A DNA stretch of 64,000 nucleotides from positions 1-64,000 of the forward strand of contig CAXTJM010000008.1 in the NCBI GenBank assembly GCA_964244585.1, read 5' to 3'. The position numbers and the translations under genes were made by a program. Position 1 is the stretch's first letter; every line of letters begins with the position of its first letter. The notes below the pieces were generated by a model. That model made no database searches, was not told where the DNA came from, and was given only the letters and a program-made list of their open reading frames with translations. Shown in pieces: positions 30,401 to 38,243 of this stretch. The DNA comes from LMUY01 sp964244585. GTDB taxonomy: Bacteria; Pseudomonadota; Alphaproteobacteria; Acetobacterales; Acetobacteraceae.

Positions 30401-33400
30401 GCCCGCTGACCTTCGAGGCCGACTTGCTCCGCGAGGTCCGGTTGAAGGTTGCCAGCGTCGGGACCGGCAACAGGTTCGAGATCTCGTCCCGGCCGCGGCT
30501 GTCGGAGGAGACGTGGATCCTGCACGCGTCCGGCCGGTTCGGCTCGGTCTCGTCTCTTGGTCCAATGCGTCCCAAAGCAGCGCAAGTCGGCGTCGGGTCG
30601 TACCGGATGGAGGCTGCCGCCCTCTACGATCACGCGGCCGCGCTGGGCCTCCAATACGGTCCCTGCTTCCAGACCGTGGCCGCCGTGGAGACCGCCGAGG
30701 ACGAGGCGCATGCGGATGTCGCGCTGGTGCAGTTGCCGGACGGTCCTCTCGCTGCCGGTATGCTGCTGCCGCCCGCCTTGGTCGACGGTGCGTTCCAGGG
30801 CCTCGTCGCCCTCGCGATCCGGCTCCTGCCGGCGGGGGACGGCGTCCTGCCCTGGCGGTTCGGGCGGGTGCGGCTGCTGCGGCCGGCAGGGACGGTCCCT
30901 TCGACGGCAAGACTGCACGTCACGCGGGTTGGCCCCCGTTCGGTCAACGCGGATGTCTTGCTGCTGGACCAGGCAGGTGAGATCGTGGCGGAGGCACTGG
31001 ATTGCTGGTTCGTGCGCGTCGCGCTCGGTGCGGCCGATGCTGGGCGGGACAGCCGCCTGTTCCACACCGTGCGCCTGGCCAGCCCGGATCCCCGCCTGGC
31101 AGGCATCGCCGGGCCGATGCTGCCGTTGGGGCTTGACTTGGGTCCTGACCTGGACGGCGCCGCTGCGGCCACCGAGTCGGTGCTGCTTGCCGACGCCTTT
31201 GTTGCCGCCGCGGCTTACGAAGCTGTCCAGCCGATCCTGTCCGATCCACGGGAACCGTTCACCGTCGGTGAACTGGTAAGGCGCGGGGCCATCACCGCCG
31301 CGTCGCGCCCCGGCTTCCATCGGGTGCTGCAATGGCTGGAGGCGGACGGGCTCGTCGTGGCGGACGGCGATGCATGGCGGCTGACCGAGGCCGATGTTCC
31401 CGCAGCCGACGATATCCTGCGCACGCTGGTGTTCGATGTCCCCGGTGCCGTCGCCGATGCCGCCTTGCTCGCTTCGGCGGCCGAGGCGCTGCCTAGGCAA
31501 TTACGCGCCGGCGGCGAGGCGCTGGCGGCGCCGCCGGCCTCGCTGGCCGAACAATTCCTGCACACCTCGCCGGCCGGCATCGCGGCCAGCCAGGCCCTGA
31601 TCGAGGCGATCCGGCGCATCGCCCGGGCCTGGCCGGCCGGCCAGCCGCTACGGCTGCTTCAGGTCGGGGCGTGGCGTGGCAGTTTCTCCCGCTCGCTGCT
31701 GCGCCAGCTTGCCGCCGAGGGGTTGGCGGCGTTGCATCTGGACGCCGTGACAGGCTCCGCCGACCAGCCGGCCCTGGCACGGGCGCTGACGGGGTTTGCG
31801 AATACCAAGGCCCTGTCGTGGCCCATGGGACGCGTGCCGGACGAGGCCGCTTGCTACGATGTCATCGTGGGGTTCTGCCCGCTGGCCCTGGGCGGGTTGC
31901 AGCACGAGGATCTGGCAGCCTGTCTTCGGCTGGCACCTGGCGGGCTGGCACTGTTCATGGAACCTGCGCCGACCCGCATTTGGTCGATGGTCTGGCCTGC
32001 CGCGGTGGACCGCCTCCGCGATGGGGAGAGCTGGTGCGCCGCACTGGCGGCCGCCGGCGGCCTCGACGTGGCATGGCGGGCGGTGCCCGGTTCCTGGCCG
32101 GCGAGCCTGATCGCGGCCCAGGGCCCTTCGGCAATCGCGGACGCCGGGAGGGCGACCGAAGCCAACCCGGAGATCGTGCTGGTGGCCGAGGCCGACGATC
32201 CGTTGGCCGGCGTGATCACGCACGCGTTGGCGACATCGGGCGCCCGGGCGGCCCGATGCCTGCCGGCCATGCTGTCCCGATCGCGGGACCCGGCCGATGC
32301 ATCTGCGACCGATATCGTGCTGATGCCGCCTGCGAGCGCTGCGGGCATCGCCGAGTGGCTTGATCGGGTGGCGCGATGCGCGGAGAGCGTGCCTGCTGGC
32401 GTGAGACTCAGCGTAATCGTTCGTGACGCGGAAGATCCATCGACCGCAGCCTTTGCCGGCTTGCGTCGCGTCTTGGCCAACGAGGCCCCCGACATTGCCT
32501 GCCGCCTGATCTGTCTGGATCGCGGCATGAAGCTGGCCGAGGCGGCGGATCGTGTCGTGTCGGAGATCCTCCACCCGGATGCCGAGGCGGAACTCGGCTG
32601 GTCCGCGTCGGGGCGCTCGGTGCCGCGAGTCCGGCTGGGCCTGCCGCTGCCGGCGGTCGAGGCCGGGCCTGCGGCCGCTCTCCGCCTCGCCGTGGCTCGG
32701 CCGGGCATGCTGGACACCCTCGGTTGGGACAGGGTCGCTGAGCCGCCGCCGCCCGGGCCTGGACAGGTCGCCATCCAGGTGCGTGCGGCGGGCCTCAACT
32801 TCCGTGACGTCATGTGGGCCATGGGCCTGTTGCCGGACGAGGCGCTGCTCGACGGATTTGCCGGCCCGACGCTTGGGTTGGAATGTGCCGGCACGGTGGC
32901 GGCGGTCGGGTCCGGTGTCGATGCGTTCGCCCCGGGTGACCGGGTGATGGCGTTCGCGCCGGCCTCGATGGGCAGCTATGCCATGACCGCGGCCCATGCC
33001 GTCATGCCGATGCCCGACTCGATGGATTTCGCCGCGGCCGCAACCGTCCCGGTGGCATTTCTGACGGTGGCCTACTCGCTTGGGCACCTCGCCCAACTCC
33101 AGCCGGGCGAACGGGTGCTGGTGCATGGCGGAGCTGGCGGCGTCGGGCTGGCGGCCATCCAGTATGCGCGACTGAAGGGCGCCAGCGTCTTCGCCACCGC
33201 CGGCTCGCCATCGAAGCGCGCCATGCTCGCCCGCCTTGGGGTGGATGCGGTGCTGGACAGCCGCAGCCTCGGCTTCGCCGACGATGTCATGCGCCTGACC
33301 AACGGCAAGGGCGTGGATGTCGTGCTGAATTCGGTCAGCGGCGAGGCGATGGAGTTGAGCCTCGGGCTGATGCAGCCGTTCGGGCGTTTCCTGGAACTGG

Positions 33401-34914
33401 GCAAGCGGGATTTCTACGGCAATACCGCCGTGGGCCTGCGTCCGTTCCGGCACAACATCTCCTATTTCGGCGTAGATGCCGACCAGCTTCCGCTGCGCCG
33501 TCCCGCCCTGGCGGCCGCCTTGTTCGCCGAAGTGGCGGCCTTGATGAAGGACGGCTCGCTGCGCTCGCTGCCATACCGGGCGTTCGATGCCTCCGACGCT
33601 GCGGAGGCATTCCGGCTGATGCAGGCCTCCGGCCATATCGGCAAAATCGTGCTGGAGCTTGGACAGGGGCCGGCCGCACCGATGCATCGCCTGGTCGCTC
33701 CCGCAGCCCCGAAGCTCGCCGTGCAGCCGGATCGTACCTACGTCGTCACCGGCGGCGCCAACGGCTTCGGCTTGGAGGCAGCCCGCTGGCTGGCGGCCCA
33801 GGGCGTGCGACACCTGGCACTGCTCAGCCGCCGCGGCGGCGACACGGCGGGCGTGCAGGAGGCATTGGACAGCCTGCGCGGGTGCGGCGTGCAGGCGGAG
33901 GCTTTCCGTTGCGACGTGGCAGACGAGGCGGCGCTGACGCGCACGCTCGATGCGGTCCGCACATCGATGCCGCCTCTCGGGGGCGTCATCCACGCCGCCG
34001 TGGTCATGGATGACGCGATCCTGGCCGATTTGAACGAGGACCGTTTCGCCCTCGCCCTGCGTCCGAAGCTCGGAGGCGTCGAAGCGCTGGACCGGCTGAC
34101 CCGGGACGATCCATTGAGCCTGTTCGTGGTGTTCTCCTCCGTCACCACGGTGCTCGGCAACCCGGCGCAGGCGAACTACGTCGCCGCCAACGCCGCGGCA
34201 GAGGCGGTGGTGGAGCGGCGGCATCGCGAGGGCTTGCCGGCCTTGGCCGTGCAGTGGGGCCCGATCGCGGATGCCGGCTACCTGGCCCGCGAAACCGGCG
34301 TCGCCAAGCTGTTGTCCCGCCGGATGGGCGGCCAGTTCTCCACCGCGGCCGAAGCCTTGTCCGCGCTCCCGATGCTTCTGGCGTCCGGGCTGCCGGTGGT
34401 GGGCTTGGCAGACGTCCGATGGGGCACGCTGGCGGCCAGCCTGCCTCTGCTGCGGTCCAGCCTGTTCGAGGAGCTGCATGGCGGTGCCGCCGAGCCTGCA
34501 GCCGAGGTGGATCTGAGGGAGCTGCTGGAGAACAGCACGCCCGAAGTGGCGCAGGCCAAGCTGAGCGCGCTGCTCTGCGAAGAGGTCGCCCGCATCATGA
34601 AGACCTCCCAGGCCTCCATCGAGGTGCATCGTCCCCTGGCGGAGCTCGGGATGGACAGCCTGATGGCGGTGGAATTGCGCATGGCGGTGGAACAACGCTT
34701 CGGCTTGTCGATCCCGGTGCTGGCACTTTCGGATGGCGCGTCGCTGTGGTCTTTGGCAGGTCGCATGGCCCGGTCGATCGGGGTGAAGGACACCAGCGGC
34801 GAGCCACCGGACAAGGCGGCCGAAATGGTCGAACGAATTCAGCGGTTCGAGCCGGGGCAGGACCCTGGTCCGGTCGAGAACTCCTATGCCGCCGCGGCTG
34901 CGGTATCACCATGA
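27487..34914 (+). CDS. Highly reducing type I polyketide synthase, KS-AT-DH-(MT-like)-ER-KR-ACP
   Basis: A single 2475-residue module. KS spans about 14-435 with C187 (DTACSSS), H322 (EAHGTGT) and H360 (NIGH). AT has GHSVGE (S630), and HAFH at 728-731 predicts malonyl-CoA. DH has the complete HxxxGxxxxP motif starting at H932 plus D1100. A methyltransferase-like region (about 1230-1560) has a degenerate SAM motif (LQVGAWRGSFSR). ER begins near 1740 with GGAGGVGLAA at 1880. KR has TGGANGFG near 2089 and Y2231. ACP serine is S2391 (GMDSL). All reductive sites look intact, so a saturated fatty-acid-like chain is expected, with no thioesterase. Start TTG has GGAG seven bases upstream; GTG at 27505 is an alternative. 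Its stop overlaps the oxoamine-synthase start. Confidence 0.95.
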   Translation: MDGSGPVAQNPASGHDEPIAIVGVACRFPGAPDLAAFEDLLAGGRDAVSQIPDDRWVKERYFHPDRGHRGKTYTFAAGTLGTVGEFDAAFFGISPREAAQMDPQQRLLLELAHEAIEDAGLDGAKLAGTPVGVYVGGSSWDYLTLHTGDPSIMDAYAMTGATLCSLANRVSYAFDLRGPSFTMDTACSSSLVALHQACEAIRIGQVPMALVGGVSLLLAPHSFIGFSAASMLSPRGKCHAFDARADGYVRSEGGALIVLRPLRDALAAGDVIRAVVRGTGVNSDGRTTGFSLPNKVAQADLLRAVYSRFEIDPRDLNYVEAHGTGTPAGDPIEAAALGEVLGRHRASPLPIGSVKTNIGHLEAASGLAGLLKVVVALGSGMIPASLHCETPNPAIPFADLNLSLVSKELAMTKGRRVAGVNSFGFGGTNAHAVLESARLPRQRESHRLADPAEVETPLVLTARSEAALRCLAASWLGMLQAGDVDAALIRGAAVSREQHQHRLVVSGRTTRSLAAALADWLDGRGSHDVAAGRAVAGKIAFVFSGNGSQWAGMGLAAAEHNATFRAALADVDRTLLPMLGWSVVDRLADADESAVHDTSVAQPLLFAIQVATVAGLREAGVQPSFFMGHSVGEVAAAWAAGSLSLDQACRVIAARSRLQSQTAGHGRMGVLALPAARAVQMLSDTGLELAAYNASNAITVAGPGTSLDALAERAGRERVAFTALDLDHAFHSAAMDPIERPLLAELSDLNAPVCSPEFVSTVTGGNLANGARLDAAYWWRNVRDPVRFAQAAAELVSQGVRIVVEIGPQPVLQAYVHDAFRQVDATGRVLSTLTRRAPKGRDGIAVAAARCHVAGCDIRGSEPFSGPHRHRGLPAYPWQRELHWLGRTAESADTATVPLDHPLLGARLDTASPATEWSSQLGPSLQTWLADHVVGGATVAPAAALIEMALAAARTRHPEAEVLEVLDFEISRPLTFEADLLREVRLKVASVGTGNRFEISSRPRLSEETWILHASGRFGSVSSLGPMRPKAAQVGVGSYRMEAAALYDHAAALGLQYGPCFQTVAAVETAEDEAHADVALVQLPDGPLAAGMLLPPALVDGAFQGLVALAIRLLPAGDGVLPWRFGRVRLLRPAGTVPSTARLHVTRVGPRSVNADVLLLDQAGEIVAEALDCWFVRVALGAADAGRDSRLFHTVRLASPDPRLAGIAGPMLPLGLDLGPDLDGAAAATESVLLADAFVAAAAYEAVQPILSDPREPFTVGELVRRGAITAASRPGFHRVLQWLEADGLVVADGDAWRLTEADVPAADDILRTLVFDVPGAVADAALLASAAEALPRQLRAGGEALAAPPASLAEQFLHTSPAGIAASQALIEAIRRIARAWPAGQPLRLLQVGAWRGSFSRSLLRQLAAEGLAALHLDAVTGSADQPALARALTGFANTKALSWPMGRVPDEAACYDVIVGFCPLALGGLQHEDLAACLRLAPGGLALFMEPAPTRIWSMVWPAAVDRLRDGESWCAALAAAGGLDVAWRAVPGSWPASLIAAQGPSAIADAGRATEANPEIVLVAEADDPLAGVITHALATSGARAARCLPAMLSRSRDPADASATDIVLMPPASAAGIAEWLDRVARCAESVPAGVRLSVIVRDAEDPSTAAFAGLRRVLANEAPDIACRLICLDRGMKLAEAADRVVSEILHPDAEAELGWSASGRSVPRVRLGLPLPAVEAGPAAALRLAVARPGMLDTLGWDRVAEPPPPGPGQVAIQVRAAGLNFRDVMWAMGLLPDEALLDGFAGPTLGLECAGTVAAVGSGVDAFAPGDRVMAFAPASMGSYAMTAAHAVMPMPDSMDFAAAATVPVAFLTVAYSLGHLAQLQPGERVLVHGGAGGVGLAAIQYARLKGASVFATAGSPSKRAMLARLGVDAVLDSRSLGFADDVMRLTNGKGVDVVLNSVSGEAMELSLGLMQPFGRFLELGKRDFYGNTAVGLRPFRHNISYFGVDADQLPLRRPALAAALFAEVAALMKDGSLRSLPYRAFDASDAAEAFRLMQASGHIGKIVLELGQGPAAPMHRLVAPAAPKLAVQPDRTYVVTGGANGFGLEAARWLAAQGVRHLALLSRRGGDTAGVQEALDSLRGCGVQAEAFRCDVADEAALTRTLDAVRTSMPPLGGVIHAAVVMDDAILADLNEDRFALALRPKLGGVEALDRLTRDDPLSLFVVFSSVTTVLGNPAQANYVAANAAAEAVVERRHREGLPALAVQWGPIADAGYLARETGVAKLLSRRMGGQFSTAAEALSALPMLLASGLPVVGLADVRWGTLAASLPLLRSSLFEELHGGAAEPAAEVDLRELLENSTPEVAQAKLSALLCEEVARIMKTSQASIEVHRPLAELGMDSLMAVELRMAVEQRFGLSIPVLALSDGASLWSLAGRMARSIGVKDTSGEPPDKAAEMVERIQRFEPGQDPGPVENSYAAAAAVSP

Positions 34915-36269
34915 GCGGATTGTTCGGCCTGTCCGCCGATGCGAAGTCCAAGCTGGTGGCCCGGCTTGCCTCGCGCAACGCTGGCAGCCAGCGTCCGGCG
35001 CCGCTGCCATCGCGGGACGCCGCGCCGACGCTCGGTGATCCGGAGGTGCGTGCCAATCTCGATATGATACGCCGTGCCGGTGCCGCGCTGGACATCGAAA
35101 ACCCGTATTTCCGGGTGCATTCCGGCATTGCCGGCGCGCTGACCACGATCGAGAACCGCAGCTACGACAATTTCGTGTCGTATAACTACCTCGGCCTCAA
35201 TGGCGACAAGCGGGTTAGCGACGCCGCCAAGCAGGCGATCGATCGCTATGGCACCTCCGTGTCGGCCAGCCGGCTGGTGTCGGGCGAGCGGCCCGTGCAC
35301 CGCGAATTGGAGGCCGCGCTGGCCGAGGTCTATGGCGCGGAGGACGCGCTGACGCTGGTGAGCGGCCATGCGACGAACGTCACCGTGATCGGGCACCTGA
35401 TCGGCCCCGAAGATGCCGTGGTGCATGATTCATTAAGCCATAACAGCATCTTGCAGGGTGCCGTCATGTCCGGCGCCCAACGGGTACCGTTTCCGCACAA
35501 CGACCTCGCCGAACTGGACCGCCTGCTCACCCGGGTGAGGCCCGGCGTCAAGCGGGTGCTGGTGGTGGTCGAGGGCCATTACAGCATGGATGGCGACGTT
35601 CCGGACCTGGCCGGCCTGGTGCAGTTGGTGCGCCGCCACCGCGCAAGCCTGATGGTGGACGAGGCCCATTCGCTCGGCGTGCTCGGCACCTGCGGGTTCG
35701 GGATCGCCGAGCGCTGCGGCGTCGATCCCGGCGAAGTCGATCTATGGATGGGCACCCTCAGCAAGACCCTGTCGGCCTGTGGCGGCTACGTCGCCGGGTC
35801 GCGCGCCCTGATCGACTATCTGCGTTGCTCGGTTCCCGGCTTCGTCTACTCGGTTGGCCTGTCGCCACCCGTGGCGGCGGCGGCGTTGGCGGCCCTCAGG
35901 GTCATGCGTTCGGAACCGGAAAGGGTGGCTCAACTTTCTGAGAATGCGGCATTCTTTCTCGCGGAGGCGAAGGCGGCCGGATTGGACACGGGGCCGTCCA
36001 TCGGGGCTGCGATCGTGCCGATCATGACGGGAGGATCCATCCGGGCCGCCACGGCCGCGCATCGATTGCGCGAGCTGGGGGTCAACGTGCAACCGATTAT
36101 GCAGCCCGCCGTGCCGGAACGCTCCGCCCGACTGCGCTTCTTCATATCGTCGCTGCATACCCGGGAGCAGCTGTCGCGCGTTGTCGCGCAGACTGCCGAG
36201 GTGCTGGCCGGAATATCGGCCCGGCCCGTCAACCTGGCCGCCCTGGCAATGCGCCTGGCTGCCGATTAG
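34911..36269 (+). CDS. PLP-dependent alpha-oxoamine synthase (AONS/serine palmitoyltransferase family)
   Basis: A 452-residue fold-type I enzyme that condenses an amino acid with an acyl thioester, losing CO2. The core begins with FVSYNYLGLNGD. It contains GTSVSASRLVSGERP, the DEAHSLGVLG block (cofactor Asp and His), and the PLP lysine K285 in GTLSKTLSACGGY. A 60-residue N-terminal extension (LSADAKSKLVARLASR) exceeds that of free AONS or KBL enzymes and may dock to the PKS acyl carrier domain. The ATG overlaps the PKS stop (ATGA), so the two proteins are coupled. The likely reaction is release of the polyketide chain as a 2-amino-3-ketone. The amino acid used cannot be read from sequence. 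Confidence 0.93.
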   Translation: MSGLFGLSADAKSKLVARLASRNAGSQRPAPLPSRDAAPTLGDPEVRANLDMIRRAGAALDIENPYFRVHSGIAGALTTIENRSYDNFVSYNYLGLNGDKRVSDAAKQAIDRYGTSVSASRLVSGERPVHRELEAALAEVYGAEDALTLVSGHATNVTVIGHLIGPEDAVVHDSLSHNSILQGAVMSGAQRVPFPHNDLAELDRLLTRVRPGVKRVLVVVEGHYSMDGDVPDLAGLVQLVRRHRASLMVDEAHSLGVLGTCGFGIAERCGVDPGEVDLWMGTLSKTLSACGGYVAGSRALIDYLRCSVPGFVYSVGLSPPVAAAALAALRVMRSEPERVAQLSENAAFFLAEAKAAGLDTGPSIGAAIVPIMTGGSIRAATAAHRLRELGVNVQPIMQPAVPERSARLRFFISSLHTREQLSRVVAQTAEVLAGISARPVNLAALAMRLAAD

Positions 36270-36299
36270 CGCCAGGCCGCTTGCAGAGCGGGCCGCCGG

Positions 36300-37427
36300 G
36301 TGAAGGACTCCACGGGGTCGCGTCGTGCCATCGTCCATATCGGGCTGCCCCGCACGGGCACGACGACGCTACAACGGGTGTTGCACGGTCTCCGGCCGAC
36401 GCTGGCGGCGGCGGGTATCCTTTATCCCGACTTGGTTCCCGGTTCGGCAGCAGAGCTGCATATCAGCCATCAATACCTAGGTGAGACGCTCGATGGCCGG
36501 CGGCCGCGGACCGAGCGGTCGGAACTGCTCGACGCGCTCTCGCACCAGCTCGCGACGACCGATGCCGATATCGTCCTGCTGTCGTACGAGGGGCTTTGCC
36601 TGGCGTCTGCCTGGCTTGGCGTCCCGCAGCGCCTGGCGGCGGTGTTCGCGCGGCACGGCTTCGCGATGGAGGTGCTGGTCACGGTCAAGCCGCAGGACGA
36701 GCTGGTGAACTCGGCCTATACGTGGCGGACGCAGTTCCTGCGGGAGGCGCGCAGGTTCGAGGACTACTTCCGCGCCGAGATCGGGCAGCCCAGGCTCGAC
36801 CTGGCTCGGTTGCTGCTGCCCTGGCGTCGTGCCTGCGCGGGACGGGTCTGGGCGGTTCCCACGCGGGATGTCCGGAGCGACCAGCCGCTCGTACAACGTA
36901 TTTTCGATGAGTTGGGCCTGCTGCCACGAGTCGCGGCCATGATCGGCGCAGACCAGTTGGCCCTGGTGGAGAATCGCAGCCCGGGCCCGGTTGCCGTGGA
37001 GGTGGCGCGGCGGCTGCGGCGTGGCGGCGGGCATCTTGCCCTCGGGCGGGCCGTGCGGGATGCGACGCGGTTCATCGAGGATATGGCTCGCGCCCGCGGC
37101 CTCAACGATGCGGCCTTCATGGGCCTGGACGATCGGATGCGGGCTGCCGCGGCGGCGCGGTGGTCGCGCGCGAATGACCGGTTTGCGCAGCAGGTCTGGG
37201 GCAGCCCCTGGGCGAGCCGTGTCACGCCGCCGCCGGCCGTACCGAGCAACGAGGTCGCAGGGCAGGGCGGTCCGCAGCGTCAGGTGGAGGAGATCCTCGA
37301 CGAGGTCTGCCGGCGCTACCAGATCCACTTGGAAGGCGGCGTGGGCCTGGCCCTGCGCGATGCGACCGCCTCCGTCGGCAATCGCCTGCATCGCGTCTTC
37401 CGGTATGGCCGCGCATTGGGTTGGTAG
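36300..37427 (+). CDS. Sulfotransferase-like protein
   Basis: A 375-residue protein. Its N-terminus HIGLPRTGTTTLQRVL is the 5'-phosphosulfate loop of PAPS-dependent sulfotransferases. The 3'-phosphate region is less clear but falls around LVTVKPQDELVNSAYTW, with a Ser and Arg/Lys pattern. A long helical C-terminal part follows, as in lipid and glycan sulfotransferases. The start is a GTG 30 bases after the oxoamine-synthase stop, placing it third in the PKS operon. It could sulfate the amino-alcohol product, but no substrate is shown. Confidence 0.8.
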   Translation: MKDSTGSRRAIVHIGLPRTGTTTLQRVLHGLRPTLAAAGILYPDLVPGSAAELHISHQYLGETLDGRRPRTERSELLDALSHQLATTDADIVLLSYEGLCLASAWLGVPQRLAAVFARHGFAMEVLVTVKPQDELVNSAYTWRTQFLREARRFEDYFRAEIGQPRLDLARLLLPWRRACAGRVWAVPTRDVRSDQPLVQRIFDELGLLPRVAAMIGADQLALVENRSPGPVAVEVARRLRRGGGHLALGRAVRDATRFIEDMARARGLNDAAFMGLDDRMRAAAAARWSRANDRFAQQVWGSPWASRVTPPPAVPSNEVAGQGGPQRQVEEILDEVCRRYQIHLEGGVGLALRDATASVGNRLHRVFRYGRALGW

Positions 37428-37491
37428 CGGGCCGCTGTGCGCCAAAGGCGTTCTGGGCTATGCGGGCTGCGGCAACGACAGGACGGCGACC

Positions 37492-37698
37492 ATGAAGCTG
37501 AGCGCGCGCAACCAGATCAAGGGCAAGATCACCTCGGTGGTAAAGGGGCAGACCACCGGCCATGTCCATATCGACATCGGCAACGGCGTGACGATCCACT
37601 CGTCGATCACCAACGAGGCTATCGACGACTTGGCTTTGAAGGTTGGCGACGATGCCATGGCGGTGATCAAGGCGTCCGACGTGATGGTCGCGGTCTGA
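37492..37698 (+). CDS. Molybdenum-pterin binding protein (molbindin, Mop/TOBE domain)
   Basis: A 68-residue single Mop domain: MKLSARNQIKGKITSVVKG, then HVHIDIGNGVTIHSSIT and DLALKVGDDAMAVIKASDVMVAV. This is the complete molbindin length. Such proteins assemble into hexamers that store or buffer molybdate. It stands 64 bases after the sulfotransferase and 24 bases before trmO. It is probably not part of the PKS pathway. Confidence 0.93.
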   Translation: MKLSARNQIKGKITSVVKGQTTGHVHIDIGNGVTIHSSITNEAIDDLALKVGDDAMAVIKASDVMVAV

Positions 37699-37722
37699 TC
37701 CTGCAGGCGGCCAAACCCGGCC

Positions 37723-38214
37723 ATGGTGCGGGAAAGCGAGGTGCGGCCGGGCGAGATGGTGGTCGATGCCCCCCGGGGGGAGGACGCCGGGCTAGCCTTC
37801 ATCGGCCGCATCCGGACACCGTGGACATCCCGCATGCAGACGCCGCGGCAAGGCCAGCCAGACGGGCCGATCTGCCAGATCGAGCTGTTCGAGCCTTGGG
37901 TGAGGGCGCTGGACGGGCTGGGGCAATACCAGCGCGTCGAGGTGCTTTATTGGCTGCATCTGTCACGCCGCGACCTGGTGCTGCAATGCCCGGCCAATGA
38001 CGGGATCGCCAGGGGAACGTTCTCGCTGCGCTCCCCGGTGCGTCCCAACCCGATCGGCACCGCCATCGCCCATCTGGTCGGCATCGAAGGCGCCACCGTC
38101 CTGGTCCGCGGCCTGGATTGCCTGGACGGCACCCCGCTGCTCGACCTCAAGCCCGACCGGACGCTGTTCACGCCGGTCGCGCCGCCACAGCCGGGCGACT
38201 TCCAGACGGGGTAA
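37723..38214 (+). CDS. trmO: tRNA (N6-threonylcarbamoyladenosine(37)-N6)-methyltransferase TrmO
   Basis: A 163-residue TsaA/TrmO-family protein with the single-sheet SAM fold. Visible family motifs are FIGRIRTPW, the CQIELF strand, YWLHLSRRD and the signature FSLRSPVRPNPIGTAIAHLV. DCLDGTPLLDLKPD closes the domain. It methylates t6A37 in tRNA-Thr decoding ACY codons in characterised members. It is shorter than E. coli TrmO, which has an extra C-terminal domain, as is common in Alphaproteobacteria. Confidence 0.9.
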   Translation: MVRESEVRPGEMVVDAPRGEDAGLAFIGRIRTPWTSRMQTPRQGQPDGPICQIELFEPWVRALDGLGQYQRVEVLYWLHLSRRDLVLQCPANDGIARGTFSLRSPVRPNPIGTAIAHLVGIEGATVLVRGLDCLDGTPLLDLKPDRTLFTPVAPPQPGDFQTG

Positions 38215-38243
38215 TACCGGCAGGCCGCCGTGGCGCAGCCAAG

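Noticed and set aside
28969..34695. Very long minus-strand open frames opposite the PKS gene
   Set aside because: They mirror the codon pattern of the PKS on the other strand, show no domain, and are Arg/His/Gln-rich, as expected for antisense shadows in GC-rich DNA.
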